A stretch of DNA of 64,000 nucleotides from Candidatus Solirubrobacter pratensis (lineage in GTDB: Bacteria > Actinomycetota > Thermoleophilia > Solirubrobacterales > Solirubrobacteraceae), in the NCBI RefSeq assembly GCF_000425945.1, contig NZ_AUEK01000009.1:357141-421140 (forward strand), read 5' to 3'. The position numbers and the translations under genes were made by a program. Under the pieces are notes generated by a model, which did no database searches, was not told the origin of the DNA, and saw only the letters and a program-made list of their open reading frames with translations. Shown one piece after another: positions 34,319 through 45,684 of this stretch. Position 1 is the first letter of the stretch. Every line of letters starts with the position of its first letter.

Positions 34319-35636
34319 ACCCGCGCCGGTCCCAAGCGCGCAGGGAGGGGAGTGGGTCGATCGGCTGCCCGCCGGCGTACCAGCCGGGCGCGGTCCAGAT
34401 CTCGAAGTGCAGGTGGCAGCCGTCGGCGTCGCCGCTGTCGCCCACGTAGCCGATCGGCTGCCCGGTGGCGACGTGGTCGCCGGCCTTCACGAGCGCCTGC
34501 TCGCGCAGGTGCATGTAGCCGTAGTCCGTGCTCGTGCCGTCGTTGTCGACCACGAGGTAGTAGCCCGCGCGCGACTGGAAGTCCGCGTGCTTGACGACGC
34601 CGCCGTGCGCCGCGACCAGCGGCGTCCCGCACGCGGCGAACACGTCCTGGCCCTGATGGCCGCGGCCGCCGCCGAACGCCGCGGTTCCCGTGCCGAACAC
34701 GTGCGGCCCGAGGATCGGGAAGCGATCGCGCGAGAACGCGAACTCGGCCGGCTCCGGCGGCCCGGCGACGCCGGCGAGCGAGACCCGGAAGGCGTACTCG
34801 CCGTCGCGCTGGAGGTTCCCGCCGGCGGTGCCGTCCCACGTCACCGTCTGGGCGGCCTCCGGGGCGACCTGCGGCGCGCTCCAGCGCGCGATCACGACGC
34901 CGTCCGAGACGCGTGTGAGCTCGACCGTCGCATCGACGGCCTCCGGCGCGTGGACGACATACGTCAGCGTCGCCGGTTGCGCGGCGCCGTAATACGCGCG
35001 CGGGGCGCGGACCGCGAGCTCCACCGACGGCGCCGTGCCGGACAGGGTGATCACCTGCGCCGCGCTCATCGCGAGCGGCGCGGAGGAAGGCGCCGACGCG
35101 CGCCCGTCGCGATCCACCACGGCGATCGGCCCGCCCGGCGCGCCGAGCGGCACGCGCACGTCGACCGAGGTCCTGCGGCGGACGGCCGTCGCCGCCGCGA
35201 CGTCGTCGGCCTCGCCCTCGCCGCCGAGGAACACGACCTCGTCCCCTCGCTGCATGGCCTTCCCGCGCACGCGCAGGAGCGAGCCCGGACGCACGGCCAC
35301 GCCCGCGCACGCCGACGCGCAGTCGAGCCGCGTGATCGCGGGGCCGGGCGCGGTGGAGACGCCGTAGGGGACCGGCTTCGACGACGGCACCGGCGTGGGC
35401 AGCGATGACCGCACGGGCGCCGCGTCCGGGACGACGACGCCGCCGGCGGACGGCGCGGGCGTGCCCTTGGCGCCGCCGGCGGGCTGCGCGCAGACGGGCG
35501 CGGCGGCGATCAGCACGGCGATCGCGGCGGCCGCGAACGCGCGCGCGAAACGAGTCGGCGCGACTCCACGCGCCGCCCCTGCATATGCCGTTCTCCGCCC
35601 GCGCGCCGGCGCGGCCCGGAGCCCCCTGGGACCCAA
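34317..35636 (-). CDS. Secreted M23-family peptidase
   Basis: 439 residues. A long basic leader then a signal peptide (FARAFAAAAIAVLIAAAPVCA), two beta-rich Ig-like regions (residues about 100-310) and a C-terminal LytM/M23 domain with GHQGQDVF (His, Asp), YGYMHL and CHLHFEIW (HxH). The zinc ligands are intact, so it is probably an active peptidoglycan endopeptidase. Only TTG 35636 provides a start before the signal; 24 residues precede the hydrophobic core. Confidence 0.85.
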   Translation of the reverse strand: MGPRGLRAAPARGRRTAYAGAARGVAPTRFARAFAAAAIAVLIAAAPVCAQPAGGAKGTPAPSAGGVVVPDAAPVRSSLPTPVPSSKPVPYGVSTAPGPAITRLDCASACAGVAVRPGSLLRVRGKAMQRGDEVVFLGGEGEADDVAAATAVRRRTSVDVRVPLGAPGGPIAVVDRDGRASAPSSAPLAMSAAQVITLSGTAPSVELAVRAPRAYYGAAQPATLTYVVHAPEAVDATVELTRVSDGVVIARWSAPQVAPEAAQTVTWDGTAGGNLQRDGEYAFRVSLAGVAGPPEPAEFAFSRDRFPILGPHVFGTGTAAFGGGRGHQGQDVFAACGTPLVAAHGGVVKHADFQSRAGYYLVVDNDGTSTDYGYMHLREQALVKAGDHVATGQPIGYVGDSGDADGCHLHFEIWTAPGWYAGGQPIDPLPSLRAWDRRG

Positions 35637-35894
35637 ACGTGCCCTCTCGACTTCGCGCCGGCCTACGGAGTTAGCTGACGGGCTCGCGCGGTGACCTTCG
35701 CGCTACCAGGCGGCAATGCCTGGATTCGCCCCAACGTTCGGTTCCCCCGCTCCATCTTCCTGGACGGATTCGGCCGACTGGGAACGCGCGCAATATACAG
35801 ATGCGCGGGGCACCGCGGCCCCGAACGCGTTGCTAGAGTGATCGGCCGCCGCGCGGACCCGCGTGGTCGGACCGCGCCCAAAGCACTCGAGATC

Positions 35895-36335
35895 GTGAAG
35901 ACCTACGTCGCCAATCCACAGGACCGCGAGCGCAACTGGCTGATCGTGGACGCCGAGGGGCAGACCCTCGGGCGCCTCGCGACCCAGATTGCCGACGCGT
36001 TGCGCGGCAAGCGCAAGCCCACCTACACGCCGCACATCGACACCGGCGACTTCGTCGTGGTCGTCAATGCCGAGAAGATCTCGGTGACGGGCCAGAAGCG
36101 CACGGAGAAGATGTACTACCGGCACTCGGGCTACCCGGGCGGCCTGAAGTCGCGCACGCTGAACGACATGCTCGAGCGCCGGCCCGAGGAGGTCATCCGC
36201 CTCGCCGTCAAGGGCATGCTTCCGCGCAACCGCCTTGCGCGCAAGCAGCTGACCAAGCTGAAGGTGTACGCGGGCCCCGACCATCCGCACACGGCGCAGC
36301 AGCCGCAGCCGATGGCGCTGATCGAGACGAAGTAG
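35895..36335 (+). CDS. rplM: 50S ribosomal protein L13
   Basis: 146 residues from GTG 35895: [64 protein letters not shown] and [16 protein letters not shown] are invariant L13 features. A 200-bp leader upstream has a -10-like TATACA at 35794 but no convincing -35. It is followed after 16 bp by rpsI, as in most bacteria. Confidence 0.96.
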   Translation: MKTYVANPQDRERNWLIVDAEGQTLGRLATQIADALRGKRKPTYTPHIDTGDFVVVVNAEKISVTGQKRTEKMYYRHSGYPGGLKSRTLNDMLERRPEEVIRLAVKGMLPRNRLARKQLTKLKVYAGPDHPHTAQQPQPMALIETK

Positions 36336-36351
36336 GAGACCAGACTTCCCC

Positions 36352-37170
36352 ATGGCCGAGAACGAGGATCAGGTCAACGAGCCCGAGCGGGGCGAAGCCG
36401 GTGAGGAGCGCTCGCGCGAGGCAGTCCCGGCGGAGCAGACCCCGGCGCAGTCGGACGAAGCCCCTGCCGCCGAGGCGCCTGAGGCGCCGGCGGACACGCC
36501 TGCCGAGGAGCCGGCGGCCGAGGAGGTCGCGGTCGAGGGCGACGAGGTCCTCGCCGAGGAGGACCTCGAGGAGTTCGAGGAGGAAACGGCGACGCCGCGC
36601 GTGAAGCCGGCGATCCCGGGCATGGACCTCGAGGTCGACATCGTCCGCGAAGGCGAGGAGGCCCTCGGCGGCCGCCCGCGCTACAGCGAGGACGAGCCGG
36701 ACGACGAGACCGACGACGTCACGACCGAGACCGATGACGAGCTTCCGCAGACGATCGCCGACGCGTCGATCGACCTCGCCGCGGGCGCGCGCTATCGCGC
36801 GACCGGCAAGCGGAAGACCGCCGTCGCGCGCGTCACGCTCAAGCCCGGCACCGGCGAGTACATCATCAACGGCAAGTCGCTCGAGAGCTTCTTCCCGCGC
36901 GAGACGCTCCAGCGGACGATCCGCCAGCCGCTCGAGACTGTCGGCTACGAGACCCGCATGGACGTCGTGGCCGCGATGCACGGCGGCGGCGTGTCCGCGC
37001 AGGCCGGCGCGCTGCGCCACGGCGTCTCGCGCGCGCTGCTGGAGGCCGATCCGAACCTTCGCTCCGAGCTCAAGCGCCGCGGCTTCCTCACGCGCGACGC
37101 GCGCGTGAAGGAGCGCAAGAAGGCCGGCCTCAAGAAGGCCCGTAAGCGGCCGCAGTTCAGCAAGCGCTAG
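36352..37170 (+). CDS. rpsI: 30S ribosomal protein S9 with a long acidic N-terminal extension
   Basis: 272 residues, about twice the usual 130. The S9 domain starts near residue 147 ([14 protein letters not shown]) and is complete, with [15 protein letters not shown] and the C-terminal [11 protein letters not shown] tail that reaches the ribosomal P site. The first ~145 residues are Glu/Asp/Pro/Ala rich and strongly acidic, without a known fold. ATG 36352 follows a GGAGACC site. The stop overlaps the glmM start by one base. Confidence 0.93.
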   Translation: MAENEDQVNEPERGEAGEERSREAVPAEQTPAQSDEAPAAEAPEAPADTPAEEPAAEEVAVEGDEVLAEEDLEEFEEETATPRVKPAIPGMDLEVDIVREGEEALGGRPRYSEDEPDDETDDVTTETDDELPQTIADASIDLAAGARYRATGKRKTAVARVTLKPGTGEYIINGKSLESFFPRETLQRTIRQPLETVGYETRMDVVAAMHGGGVSAQAGALRHGVSRALLEADPNLRSELKRRGFLTRDARVKERKKAGLKKARKRPQFSKR

Positions 37171-38516
37171 TGCAGGCGGCGGCGACGAGCGCCGCGATCC
37201 GCAAGCTGTTCGGTACCGACGGCGTCCGCGGCGTCGCGGGCGACTTCCTCACGGCCGAGCTGGCGCTTCAGCTGGCTCGCGCCGCGGCGGCCCGGGTTCA
37301 CTCCCCGGGCAAGCCGGCGCGCGCGTTGATCATCCGCGACACGCGCGAGTCGGGCGAGATGCTCGAAGCGGCCGTGGCGGCCGGGATCGCCGCGGCCGGC
37401 GGCGAAGCGCTGCTCGGCGGCATCCTGCCGACCCCCGGCGCGCCGCTGCTGATCAAGCGGCACGGGTTCGACCTCGGCGTCGTGATCTCGGCGAGCCACA
37501 ACCCGTACCGGGACAACGGCATCAAGTTCTTCGGCGGCGACGGGTACAAGCTGTCCGACGCGACGGAGGCCGAGATCGAGGCCGCGCTCGAGCAGCCCCC
37601 CGCGGTCCCCGAGCATCCCGGCCGGGTGCGCGAGTTCCACGGCGCGCTGGAGGACTACCTGCGCGCGCTGCACGAGCGGTTCGCCGGCCTCGACCTGTCC
37701 GGCCGCCGCGTCCTGCTCGACTGCGCCAACGGCGCCACGTTCCGCGCCGCCCCCGAGATCTTCCGGCGTCTCGGCGCCGACGTCGGCGTGCTCGCGCACG
37801 AGCCCGACGGCCGCAACATCAACCTCGACTGCGGTTCCACCCATACGCGCCGCCTCCAGATCGCGATGCAGGCGAGCGAGGAGGACATCGGCTTCGCGTT
37901 CGACGGCGACGGCGATCGCGTGCTCGCCGTGGACCGCAACGGCGTCCTGGTCGACGGCGACGAGCTGATCGCGCTCGCCGCACTGCACCTACGGCACGCC
38001 GGGCGCCTGCCCGGCGGCGGCGTCGCGGTGACGGTGATGACCAACTACGGCTTCCACACCGCGATGCGGGAGCACGGCGTCGAGGTCGCGACCACGCCCG
38101 TCGGCGACCGCTACGTGCTCGAAGAGCTGCGCCGGCGCGACTGGGCGCTCGGCGGCGAGCAGTCCGGCCACATCATCGATCGCAACTTCGTCCCCTCGGG
38201 CGACGGCATCGCGGCCGCGCTGCTCACGCTCGAAGCGCTCGGGACCGGGGATCTGGCCGACCGCGCCGCGATGGAGAAGCTGCCGCAGAAGCTCGTCAAC
38301 GTGCGCGTGGCCGACCGGCGCGCGCTGGAGGGCGCCGGCGCTGTCCACGCCGCCGTGGCGCGCGAGTCGTCGGCGCTCGCGGGTCGCGGGCGCGTGCTCC
38401 TGCGCCCGAGCGGCACCGAGCCCGTGGTGCGCGTGATGGTCGAGGCGCCGACGGTCGAGGAGGCCGAGACGGTCACCGCGCGGCTCGTCGCGCTGGTCGA
38501 GTCGCAGCTCGGCTGA
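37170..38516 (+). CDS. glmM: Phosphoglucosamine mutase
   Basis: 448 residues. KLFGTDGVRGVAG opens the enzyme, SASHNPYRDNGIKFF contains the phosphoserine, FDGDGDR binds Mg, GGEQSGHII selects substrate and RPSGTEPVVRVMVE binds phosphate. It makes glucosamine 1-phosphate for UDP-GlcNAc. GTG 37170 overlaps the rpsI stop; glmS, the preceding step, is 2.3 kb downstream. Confidence 0.95.
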   Translation: MQAAATSAAIRKLFGTDGVRGVAGDFLTAELALQLARAAAARVHSPGKPARALIIRDTRESGEMLEAAVAAGIAAAGGEALLGGILPTPGAPLLIKRHGFDLGVVISASHNPYRDNGIKFFGGDGYKLSDATEAEIEAALEQPPAVPEHPGRVREFHGALEDYLRALHERFAGLDLSGRRVLLDCANGATFRAAPEIFRRLGADVGVLAHEPDGRNINLDCGSTHTRRLQIAMQASEEDIGFAFDGDGDRVLAVDRNGVLVDGDELIALAALHLRHAGRLPGGGVAVTVMTNYGFHTAMREHGVEVATTPVGDRYVLEELRRRDWALGGEQSGHIIDRNFVPSGDGIAAALLTLEALGTGDLADRAAMEKLPQKLVNVRVADRRALEGAGAVHAAVARESSALAGRGRVLLRPSGTEPVVRVMVEAPTVEEAETVTARLVALVESQLG

Positions 38517-38555
38517 CCCGCCTTCGCAGAAGGATCGGCGCCGGCCCACCGTTGA

Positions 38556-39812
38556 GTGGGTGGCGTGTACACCGTCGAGAGCACTTCATCGCTGGGCCGG
38601 GCGCGCCGCGCGCTCGCGCGAGGCCGCCTGCGCGAGCGCGTCGGCGGAACGGTCCTGCTGCTGGGCACCTGCTCGCTGCTGACCGACGTCTCCTCGGAGA
38701 TGGTCTCGGCGATCCTGCCGCTCTATCTCGTCGCCACGCTCGGCTTCTCGCCGCTGCAGTATGGCGTCGTCGACGGCCTCTACCAGGGCGCCGGCGCGCT
38801 CGTGCGCCTCGCGGCCGGGTTCCTCGGCGACCGCTTCGGCAGGCACAAGACGATGGCGTCGCTCGGCTACGGCCTGTCCGCCGTCTGCAAGCTTGGGCTC
38901 GCCGTGATCGGCGGCGCCTGGGCGGGGCTGAGCGCGATCATCCTGCTCGACCGCACCGGGAAGGGCCTGCGCACGGCGCCGCGCGACGCGATGATCTCGC
39001 TGACCGCGCCGAAGCGCGACCTCGGCCTGGCGTTCGGCGTCCACCGCGCGATGGACACCGCCGGGGCGATGATCGGCCCGCTCGTGGCCTTCGCGCTGCT
39101 CGCCGCGGCGCCGGACGCCTATCGCTCGCTGTTCCTGATCTCCTTCTTCGTCGCGATCCTGGGCCTCGGCGTGATCACGCTGCTCGTGCGCGAGCCGCGC
39201 GTGCGGGAGCGCGTCCCGGCTGAGAAGCCTGACCTGAAGGCCGCCGCGAAGCTCCTGCAGGGACGCGAGTTCCGCGCCCTGACGGTCGCCGGCGCGGCGC
39301 TCGGGCTGGCGACCGCCAGCGACGGCTTCATCTACCTCACGCTCAAGGACCAGGTCGGCTTCGACAACGCCCTGTTCCCGCTGCTGGCGACCGGAACCGC
39401 GGTGCTGTACATGCTGCTGGCCGCCCCGCTCGGCCGTCTCGCCGACAAGGCGGGCCGCGGGCGCGTGCTGATCGGCGGCTACGTCCTCCTGCTCGCGGTC
39501 TACTGCATCCTGATGGCGCCCTCGGCCGGCGCGGTGTCGCTGATCGCGGTCCTCGCGCTGCTCGGCACGTATTACGCGGCCACCGACGGCGTTCTCATGG
39601 CCATGGGAAGCGTGCACCTGCCGGAGTCGCTGCGGGGCAGCGGGCTCGCCCTGCTGGGCACCGCGACGAGCATCACGCGGCTGTTCGCCTCCGTCATCTT
39701 CGGCGCGGTCTGGACGTGGCTCGGCCTGCAGGCCGCGATCGGGCTCTTCGCCGCCGGACTCGTCGTCGCGATGTGCCTCGCCGTCCGCGGGCTGCGAATC
39801 GCGAATGCGTAG
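38556..39812 (+). CDS. MFS transporter
   Basis: 418 residues, 12 predicted helices. Motifs: DVSSEMVSAILPLYL (helix 1), GFLGDRFGRHKTMASLGYGL (loop 2-3) and RTGKGLRTAPRDAMI. The last is characteristic of a large actinobacterial/proteobacterial MFS clade near fosmidomycin-type exporters. It ends overlapping a beta-propeller gene by 8 bp. Its place between glmM and glmS is not a usual arrangement. Substrate unknown. Confidence 0.88.
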   Translation: MGGVYTVESTSSLGRARRALARGRLRERVGGTVLLLGTCSLLTDVSSEMVSAILPLYLVATLGFSPLQYGVVDGLYQGAGALVRLAAGFLGDRFGRHKTMASLGYGLSAVCKLGLAVIGGAWAGLSAIILLDRTGKGLRTAPRDAMISLTAPKRDLGLAFGVHRAMDTAGAMIGPLVAFALLAAAPDAYRSLFLISFFVAILGLGVITLLVREPRVRERVPAEKPDLKAAAKLLQGREFRALTVAGAALGLATASDGFIYLTLKDQVGFDNALFPLLATGTAVLYMLLAAPLGRLADKAGRGRVLIGGYVLLLAVYCILMAPSAGAVSLIAVLALLGTYYAATDGVLMAMGSVHLPESLRGSGLALLGTATSITRLFASVIFGAVWTWLGLQAAIGLFAAGLVVAMCLAVRGLRIANA

Positions 39813-40821
39813 CCGCGCGATCGCGTTCACGGCGCTCGCCGTCGTCTGCATCGTCGCGGCGGCCGCCGCCGCCGCGATCGCCGTCGTGGGAGCGGGCAAC
39901 GAGCGCGCGGCGTCCAAGCGCGCCGTCGCGGCCGCGCGGCCGAAGGCGGCGCAGGTGCTGGCCTCCGGCAAGCCCATCGCAGTCTTGCGCATGCTCGACC
40001 GCCGGCACCCGGAGACCTACGGCCGCATGGCGATCGCGCCGCTCGACGGCGCCAGGCCCGGCGCGCCCATCCTCGCCGGTCCGTCCTGCGCCCGCGTCGC
40101 GTTCGGCGCGGGCGAGGGCCTGTGCCTCGACCTGCTCGGCACGCAGATGGCCGTCAAGGTGCTCGACGGCCGGCTCAACCAGGTCCACGAGCTCGACCTG
40201 CCCGGCATCCCGAGCCGTGCGCGCATCTCCCCGGACGGTCGCTGGGGCGGCGTCACCGCGTTCATCGTGGGCCACGCGTACGCCGCGCCGGGCCAGTTCT
40301 CGACCGCGGCGACGATCATCGACATGCGCACGGGCCGCAAGGTCGCCGACCTCGAGAAGGACTTCACGGTCACCGACCGCGGGAAGGTCGTGGACGCGCG
40401 GGACCGAAACTACTGGGGCCTGACGTTCGCCGACGACGGCGACACGTTCTACGCGACGCTGGCCGCGAACGGCAGCACATGGCTGATCAAGGGCTCGATC
40501 CGGGCGCGCACCGCGCACACGATCCACGAGAACGTGGAGTGCCCGTCGCTGTCGCCCGACGGCACGCAGATCGGCTACAAGAAGGCCGTCGCCCACAACC
40601 CGGCGCAATGGCGCTTCACGGTGCTCGACCTCGCCACCGGCAAGGAGACGCCGCTGTCGGAGACGCGGTCGGTGGACGACCAACTGGCATGGCTGGACGA
40701 CGGCCATCTTCTGTATGGCGACGGCAAGCGGACGTGGATGGTCGACGCCGACGGGGCGGGCCGCCCGGAGGTGTGGTTGAACGGCACAGATTCCCCGACA
40801 GCGGACGATGCGGCCACGTAG
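39805..40821 (+). CDS. Membrane-anchored TolB-like beta-propeller protein
   Basis: 338 residues with an N-terminal membrane helix (AIAFTALAVVCIVAAAAAAA). The rest has WD40/TolB-type strands: RISPDGRWGG, PSLSPDGTQIGYKK, LDLATGKETPLSE and LAWLDDGHLLYGDGKRT. It is predicted extracytoplasmic and co-translated with the MFS transporter, so the two may act together as exporter and surface sensor or scaffold. Partners unknown. Confidence 0.78.
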   Translation: MRSRAIAFTALAVVCIVAAAAAAAIAVVGAGNERAASKRAVAAARPKAAQVLASGKPIAVLRMLDRRHPETYGRMAIAPLDGARPGAPILAGPSCARVAFGAGEGLCLDLLGTQMAVKVLDGRLNQVHELDLPGIPSRARISPDGRWGGVTAFIVGHAYAAPGQFSTAATIIDMRTGRKVADLEKDFTVTDRGKVVDARDRNYWGLTFADDGDTFYATLAANGSTWLIKGSIRARTAHTIHENVECPSLSPDGTQIGYKKAVAHNPAQWRFTVLDLATGKETPLSETRSVDDQLAWLDDGHLLYGDGKRTWMVDADGAGRPEVWLNGTDSPTADDAAT

Positions 40822-40854
40822 AATGGGCCGCGAAAGCCGGAAAGGAGGCCGACT

Positions 40855-42702
<1,848 letters not shown>

Positions 42703-42707
42703 CGCGC

Positions 42708-44426
42708 CTACGGCTGGGCGGCCGCCGTCGCGGCCGCCCACAGGCGCCCGCCGAGCTCCTCGGCCGCGCCGGCGGGCAGCACGAGCTGCGCGCCCGCCGT
42801 GATCAGCTCCTCCGGGGAGGCGTCCTCCTCGCGCTCGCCGGCCAGGGCGACGCGGCGCACGCCGGCCAGCCGCTCGTCGGCGGCCAGGCGCCGGAGGAGC
42901 GAGGTCGCCGGCATGTCGCCGGTCGCGGTGCCGACGACGACGGCCTCGGGCCGCAGCTCGACGGCCAGCCGCAGCGCCTCCAGCGCGTCCTCGGCCACGC
43001 ACGTGACGGCGCCGTCGCCGATCCCGGCGAGGATCGCGTCGGCGCGCCCCGGTACCCGCTCGACGATCACGACGGTCGGGATCCGCGGCTTGGAGCGCTC
43101 GGCGGCGAGCTCGGCCTCCAGGTGCGAGCGAACGTACTCGGCGCGCTGCGCCGCGGCCGCCTGCTGGGAGAGCGTCGCGGTGACGCGCGGGCCGTCCGGC
43201 GGCAGCAGCGGCAGCCGCACCGTGAACAGCGCCCCACCCTCCGGCGCCGCGCCGAGCGAGACCTCGCCGCCGTGCAGCTCCACGAACTCACGCACGATCG
43301 CCAGTCCCAGGCCGGCACCGGCACCCGTCGAGCGCCCGTCGCCGTCGAGGCCTGAGCGGAAGCGCCCGAACACGCGGTCGCGGTGCTCGTCCGGGACGCC
43401 GGGTCCCGAGTCGGCGACCTCGAGCGTCGCGCTGCCGCCGGCCTCTGCGAGCGAGCAGCGGACCCGGCCGTGCGGCGGCGCGTGGCGGATGGCGTTGGCC
43501 AGCAAATTGGAGACGATGCGGCTGACGCGCTCGACGTCGAAGCGGGCGGCCAGCGGGTCCGGCACCTCCACGGCGAGCGAGATGCCCCGCGCGGCCGCAA
43601 GCGGCTCGAAGCTCTCCGCGACGGTCCGGACCGCGCGCCCGAGGTCGGCGTCGACGAGCGCGAGGCGCGCCTCACCGTGATCGGACTTGACCTGCTCGAG
43701 CATGTCGTTGATCTGCTCGAGCGCGCCGAGCGCCGCGACGCGGATGTTGACGACCTGCGCGCGCACCTCCTCCTCGGTCTCCGTGCGCAGCAGCTGCTCG
43801 GCTCGCGTGATGACGACGTGCAGCGGCGCGCGCAGGTCGTGCGAGAGCTCGCCGAGCAGCCGCTCGCGGTAATCGTGCACGCGCGCGAGCCGCTCCGTGA
43901 GCGCCGACAGCTCGGCGTTCTGTCGCGCGAGGCGCTGCTCGACGCGCTTGCGGTCGGTGACCGAGCGGCCCTCGGCGGCGATGAACACGACCTGTCCGTC
44001 GCGTCCGCGCAGCGGCCGCAGCAGCAGGTCCAGCGTGCCCAGCTCGCGCCCGGCGCCGGTGATCCGCACGTCCACGTCGAACCGCGCGAAGCGGCCGGCG
44101 GCCGCGGACCGGACGGCGCGCTCGACCAGCTGCACGGTCTCGGCGCCCGCGTCCGTCCACCAGGCGGTCTTCCACAGCGGCAGCCCGATGACCTCCGCAC
44201 GATCCACCCCGCCCGCGATCAACGCGGCGGGGTTGACGTCCAGGATGTGGCCGCCGGCGTCCAGGAGGGCGTTGAAGCTCGATGACTTCGCGTGCGCGAC
44301 CTGCGCCATCAGCTGGCGCGTCATGAGGTCCTCCTGCGGCGCGCTCACCGCTGCGATCCGCTCCCGGAGCATCTCGACGGAGTCGAGCGAGGCGCGCCAA
44401 TGATCCAATCGTTCGTGCGAGGTCAT
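42708..44426 (-). CDS. PAS-sensor histidine kinase with a degenerate receiver domain
   Basis: 572 residues, cytoplasmic. PAS domain about residues 45-160, HisKA with GELSHDLRAPLHVV, catalytic domain with NLLANAIRHAPPHG, ADSGPGVP and GAGLGLAIVREFV. A C-terminal receiver-like module (residues about 460-570, TVVIVERVPGRADAIL ... PEAVVVGTATGDMP) lacks the phospho-acceptor Asp, which is Gly or Thr here. It probably does not accept phosphate and may be a docking domain. No response regulator is adjacent; the nearest is the LuxR gene at 46.7 kb. Confidence 0.88.
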   Translation of the reverse strand: MTSHERLDHWRASLDSVEMLRERIAAVSAPQEDLMTRQLMAQVAHAKSSSFNALLDAGGHILDVNPAALIAGGVDRAEVIGLPLWKTAWWTDAGAETVQLVERAVRSAAAGRFARFDVDVRITGAGRELGTLDLLLRPLRGRDGQVVFIAAEGRSVTDRKRVEQRLARQNAELSALTERLARVHDYRERLLGELSHDLRAPLHVVITRAEQLLRTETEEEVRAQVVNIRVAALGALEQINDMLEQVKSDHGEARLALVDADLGRAVRTVAESFEPLAAARGISLAVEVPDPLAARFDVERVSRIVSNLLANAIRHAPPHGRVRCSLAEAGGSATLEVADSGPGVPDEHRDRVFGRFRSGLDGDGRSTGAGAGLGLAIVREFVELHGGEVSLGAAPEGGALFTVRLPLLPPDGPRVTATLSQQAAAAQRAEYVRSHLEAELAAERSKPRIPTVVIVERVPGRADAILAGIGDGAVTCVAEDALEALRLAVELRPEAVVVGTATGDMPATSLLRRLAADERLAGVRRVALAGEREEDASPEELITAGAQLVLPAGAAEELGGRLWAAATAAAQP

Positions 44427-44589
44427 CCGTGAGATGACGAATCTACGCGAAGACGGAGCGACGGCGCGACCAAAAGCTGACGCGGAAGGACGGATGGACG
44501 AGGCTGGGCGAGCGGCGAGTCCGGCCCTGGCCCAAAGATCAGGGCTGTTCGCGCGGGGCCGTTCACGCCCTTAACGTCTCGGCACCCCC

Positions 44590-45684
44590 ATGGTTGCCGC
44601 CCCGCTTTTCGGTCTATCGACGATGACCCCGGCGCGCGAGGCGCCGCGTGTCCACGCGCTGCAGATCGCCGTCTCGCGCTCCGCCGCGGTCCGGCTCGCG
44701 CCGGTCGCCCTGGCCCTGCAGGCGCCGCAGCTCTTCCTCGACCCGTCCGGCCGGCTCGATGCGGCGCCTCGGGGCATGCCGCGCACCGGCGGCTCCTGGA
44801 TGCCGGCGGCGGGAGTCGCGCGCGCGGTCGAGTCAGCGCTCGAACAGTGCCGGCCAAGCGTCGTCCTGATCGCGGGCGACGGCGACGCGGCTCTCGCCGC
44901 CGCGCTGACCGCCGCCCGGCACGACGTGCCGATCGCACGCGTGGGTGCGGGTCTGCGGTGCGACGACCGCGGCGTCGCCTCGGAGATCAACCGCATGGTG
45001 CTCGACGAGCTTGCGACCCGCTACTACGTCGACGGCGAGGAGGCGGCGGAGCGGCTTCGTGCCGAGGGAGCCCCGGACGGGGCGATCGTCCCGGCCGGCA
45101 GCACGGTGCCCGCCGTGACGGCGCGCTGGCTTCCCCGCGCGCGCGAGCGCGCGACATGGACGCGGCTCGGGCTGCGCGAGGGCGACTACGTCGTGGCGAT
45201 GCTGCACAAGGCCGAGAACGCCGGCCACGACGTCCGCGTCGCCCGGATCGCCGAGGCCCTGAGCACGCTGGCCCGACGGATGCGGCTCGTGCTCGTCCTG
45301 CATCCCGCCATCCGCGCCGTGATGAAGCCGATGGGGGACATCGCGCGCCTACGCTCCGTCGGGGCGATCGTCACCGGGCCGCTCGAGTACCTCGACTGGC
45401 TCTCGCTGGAGGCGGGCGCCGGCGCCGTGCTCACGGACTCGGCGGGCGTCCAGGAGGAGACGACGGCGCTTGGCGTGCCGTGCTTCACGCTCGCGCACTC
45501 GACCGAGCGGACGCTGACGCTCACGCACGGCACCAACGTGCTCCTCGGTGAGGACCCGGAGGCGATCGCCGAGGTCGGCACCGGCTCCTACGCGGACGTC
45601 ATCGAGCCCATCCCGATGTGGGACGCCGGGGCCGGCCGCCGGATCGCCGCCGATCTCGCCGAAGCGCCGTGGGCCCCGACGTGA
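44590..45684 (+). CDS. UDP-N-acetylglucosamine 2-epimerase family protein (WecB-like)
   Basis: 364 residues, GT-B-like fold. HVGAGLR is VGAGLRCDDR here, EINRMVLDELATRYYVDGEEA, MLHKAENAGHDVRV, LVLHPAIR and LTDSAGVQEETTALGVPCF match the epimerase family that makes UDP-ManNAc. The N-terminus (about residues 1-45) is unlike WecB, so the donor-nucleotide end may differ. It overlaps its diverged paralogue downstream (GTGA). Confidence 0.8.
   Translation: MVAAPLFGLSTMTPAREAPRVHALQIAVSRSAAVRLAPVALALQAPQLFLDPSGRLDAAPRGMPRTGGSWMPAAGVARAVESALEQCRPSVVLIAGDGDAALAAALTAARHDVPIARVGAGLRCDDRGVASEINRMVLDELATRYYVDGEEAAERLRAEGAPDGAIVPAGSTVPAVTARWLPRARERATWTRLGLREGDYVVAMLHKAENAGHDVRVARIAEALSTLARRMRLVLVLHPAIRAVMKPMGDIARLRSVGAIVTGPLEYLDWLSLEAGAGAVLTDSAGVQEETTALGVPCFTLAHSTERTLTLTHGTNVLLGEDPEAIAEVGTGSYADVIEPIPMWDAGAGRRIAADLAEAPWAPT

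Noticed and set aside
32356..35310. 984-residue minus-strand open frame over the aminotransferase and M23 genes
   Set aside because: It is extremely Arg/Gly-rich, runs through three well-supported genes and has no recognisable domain.
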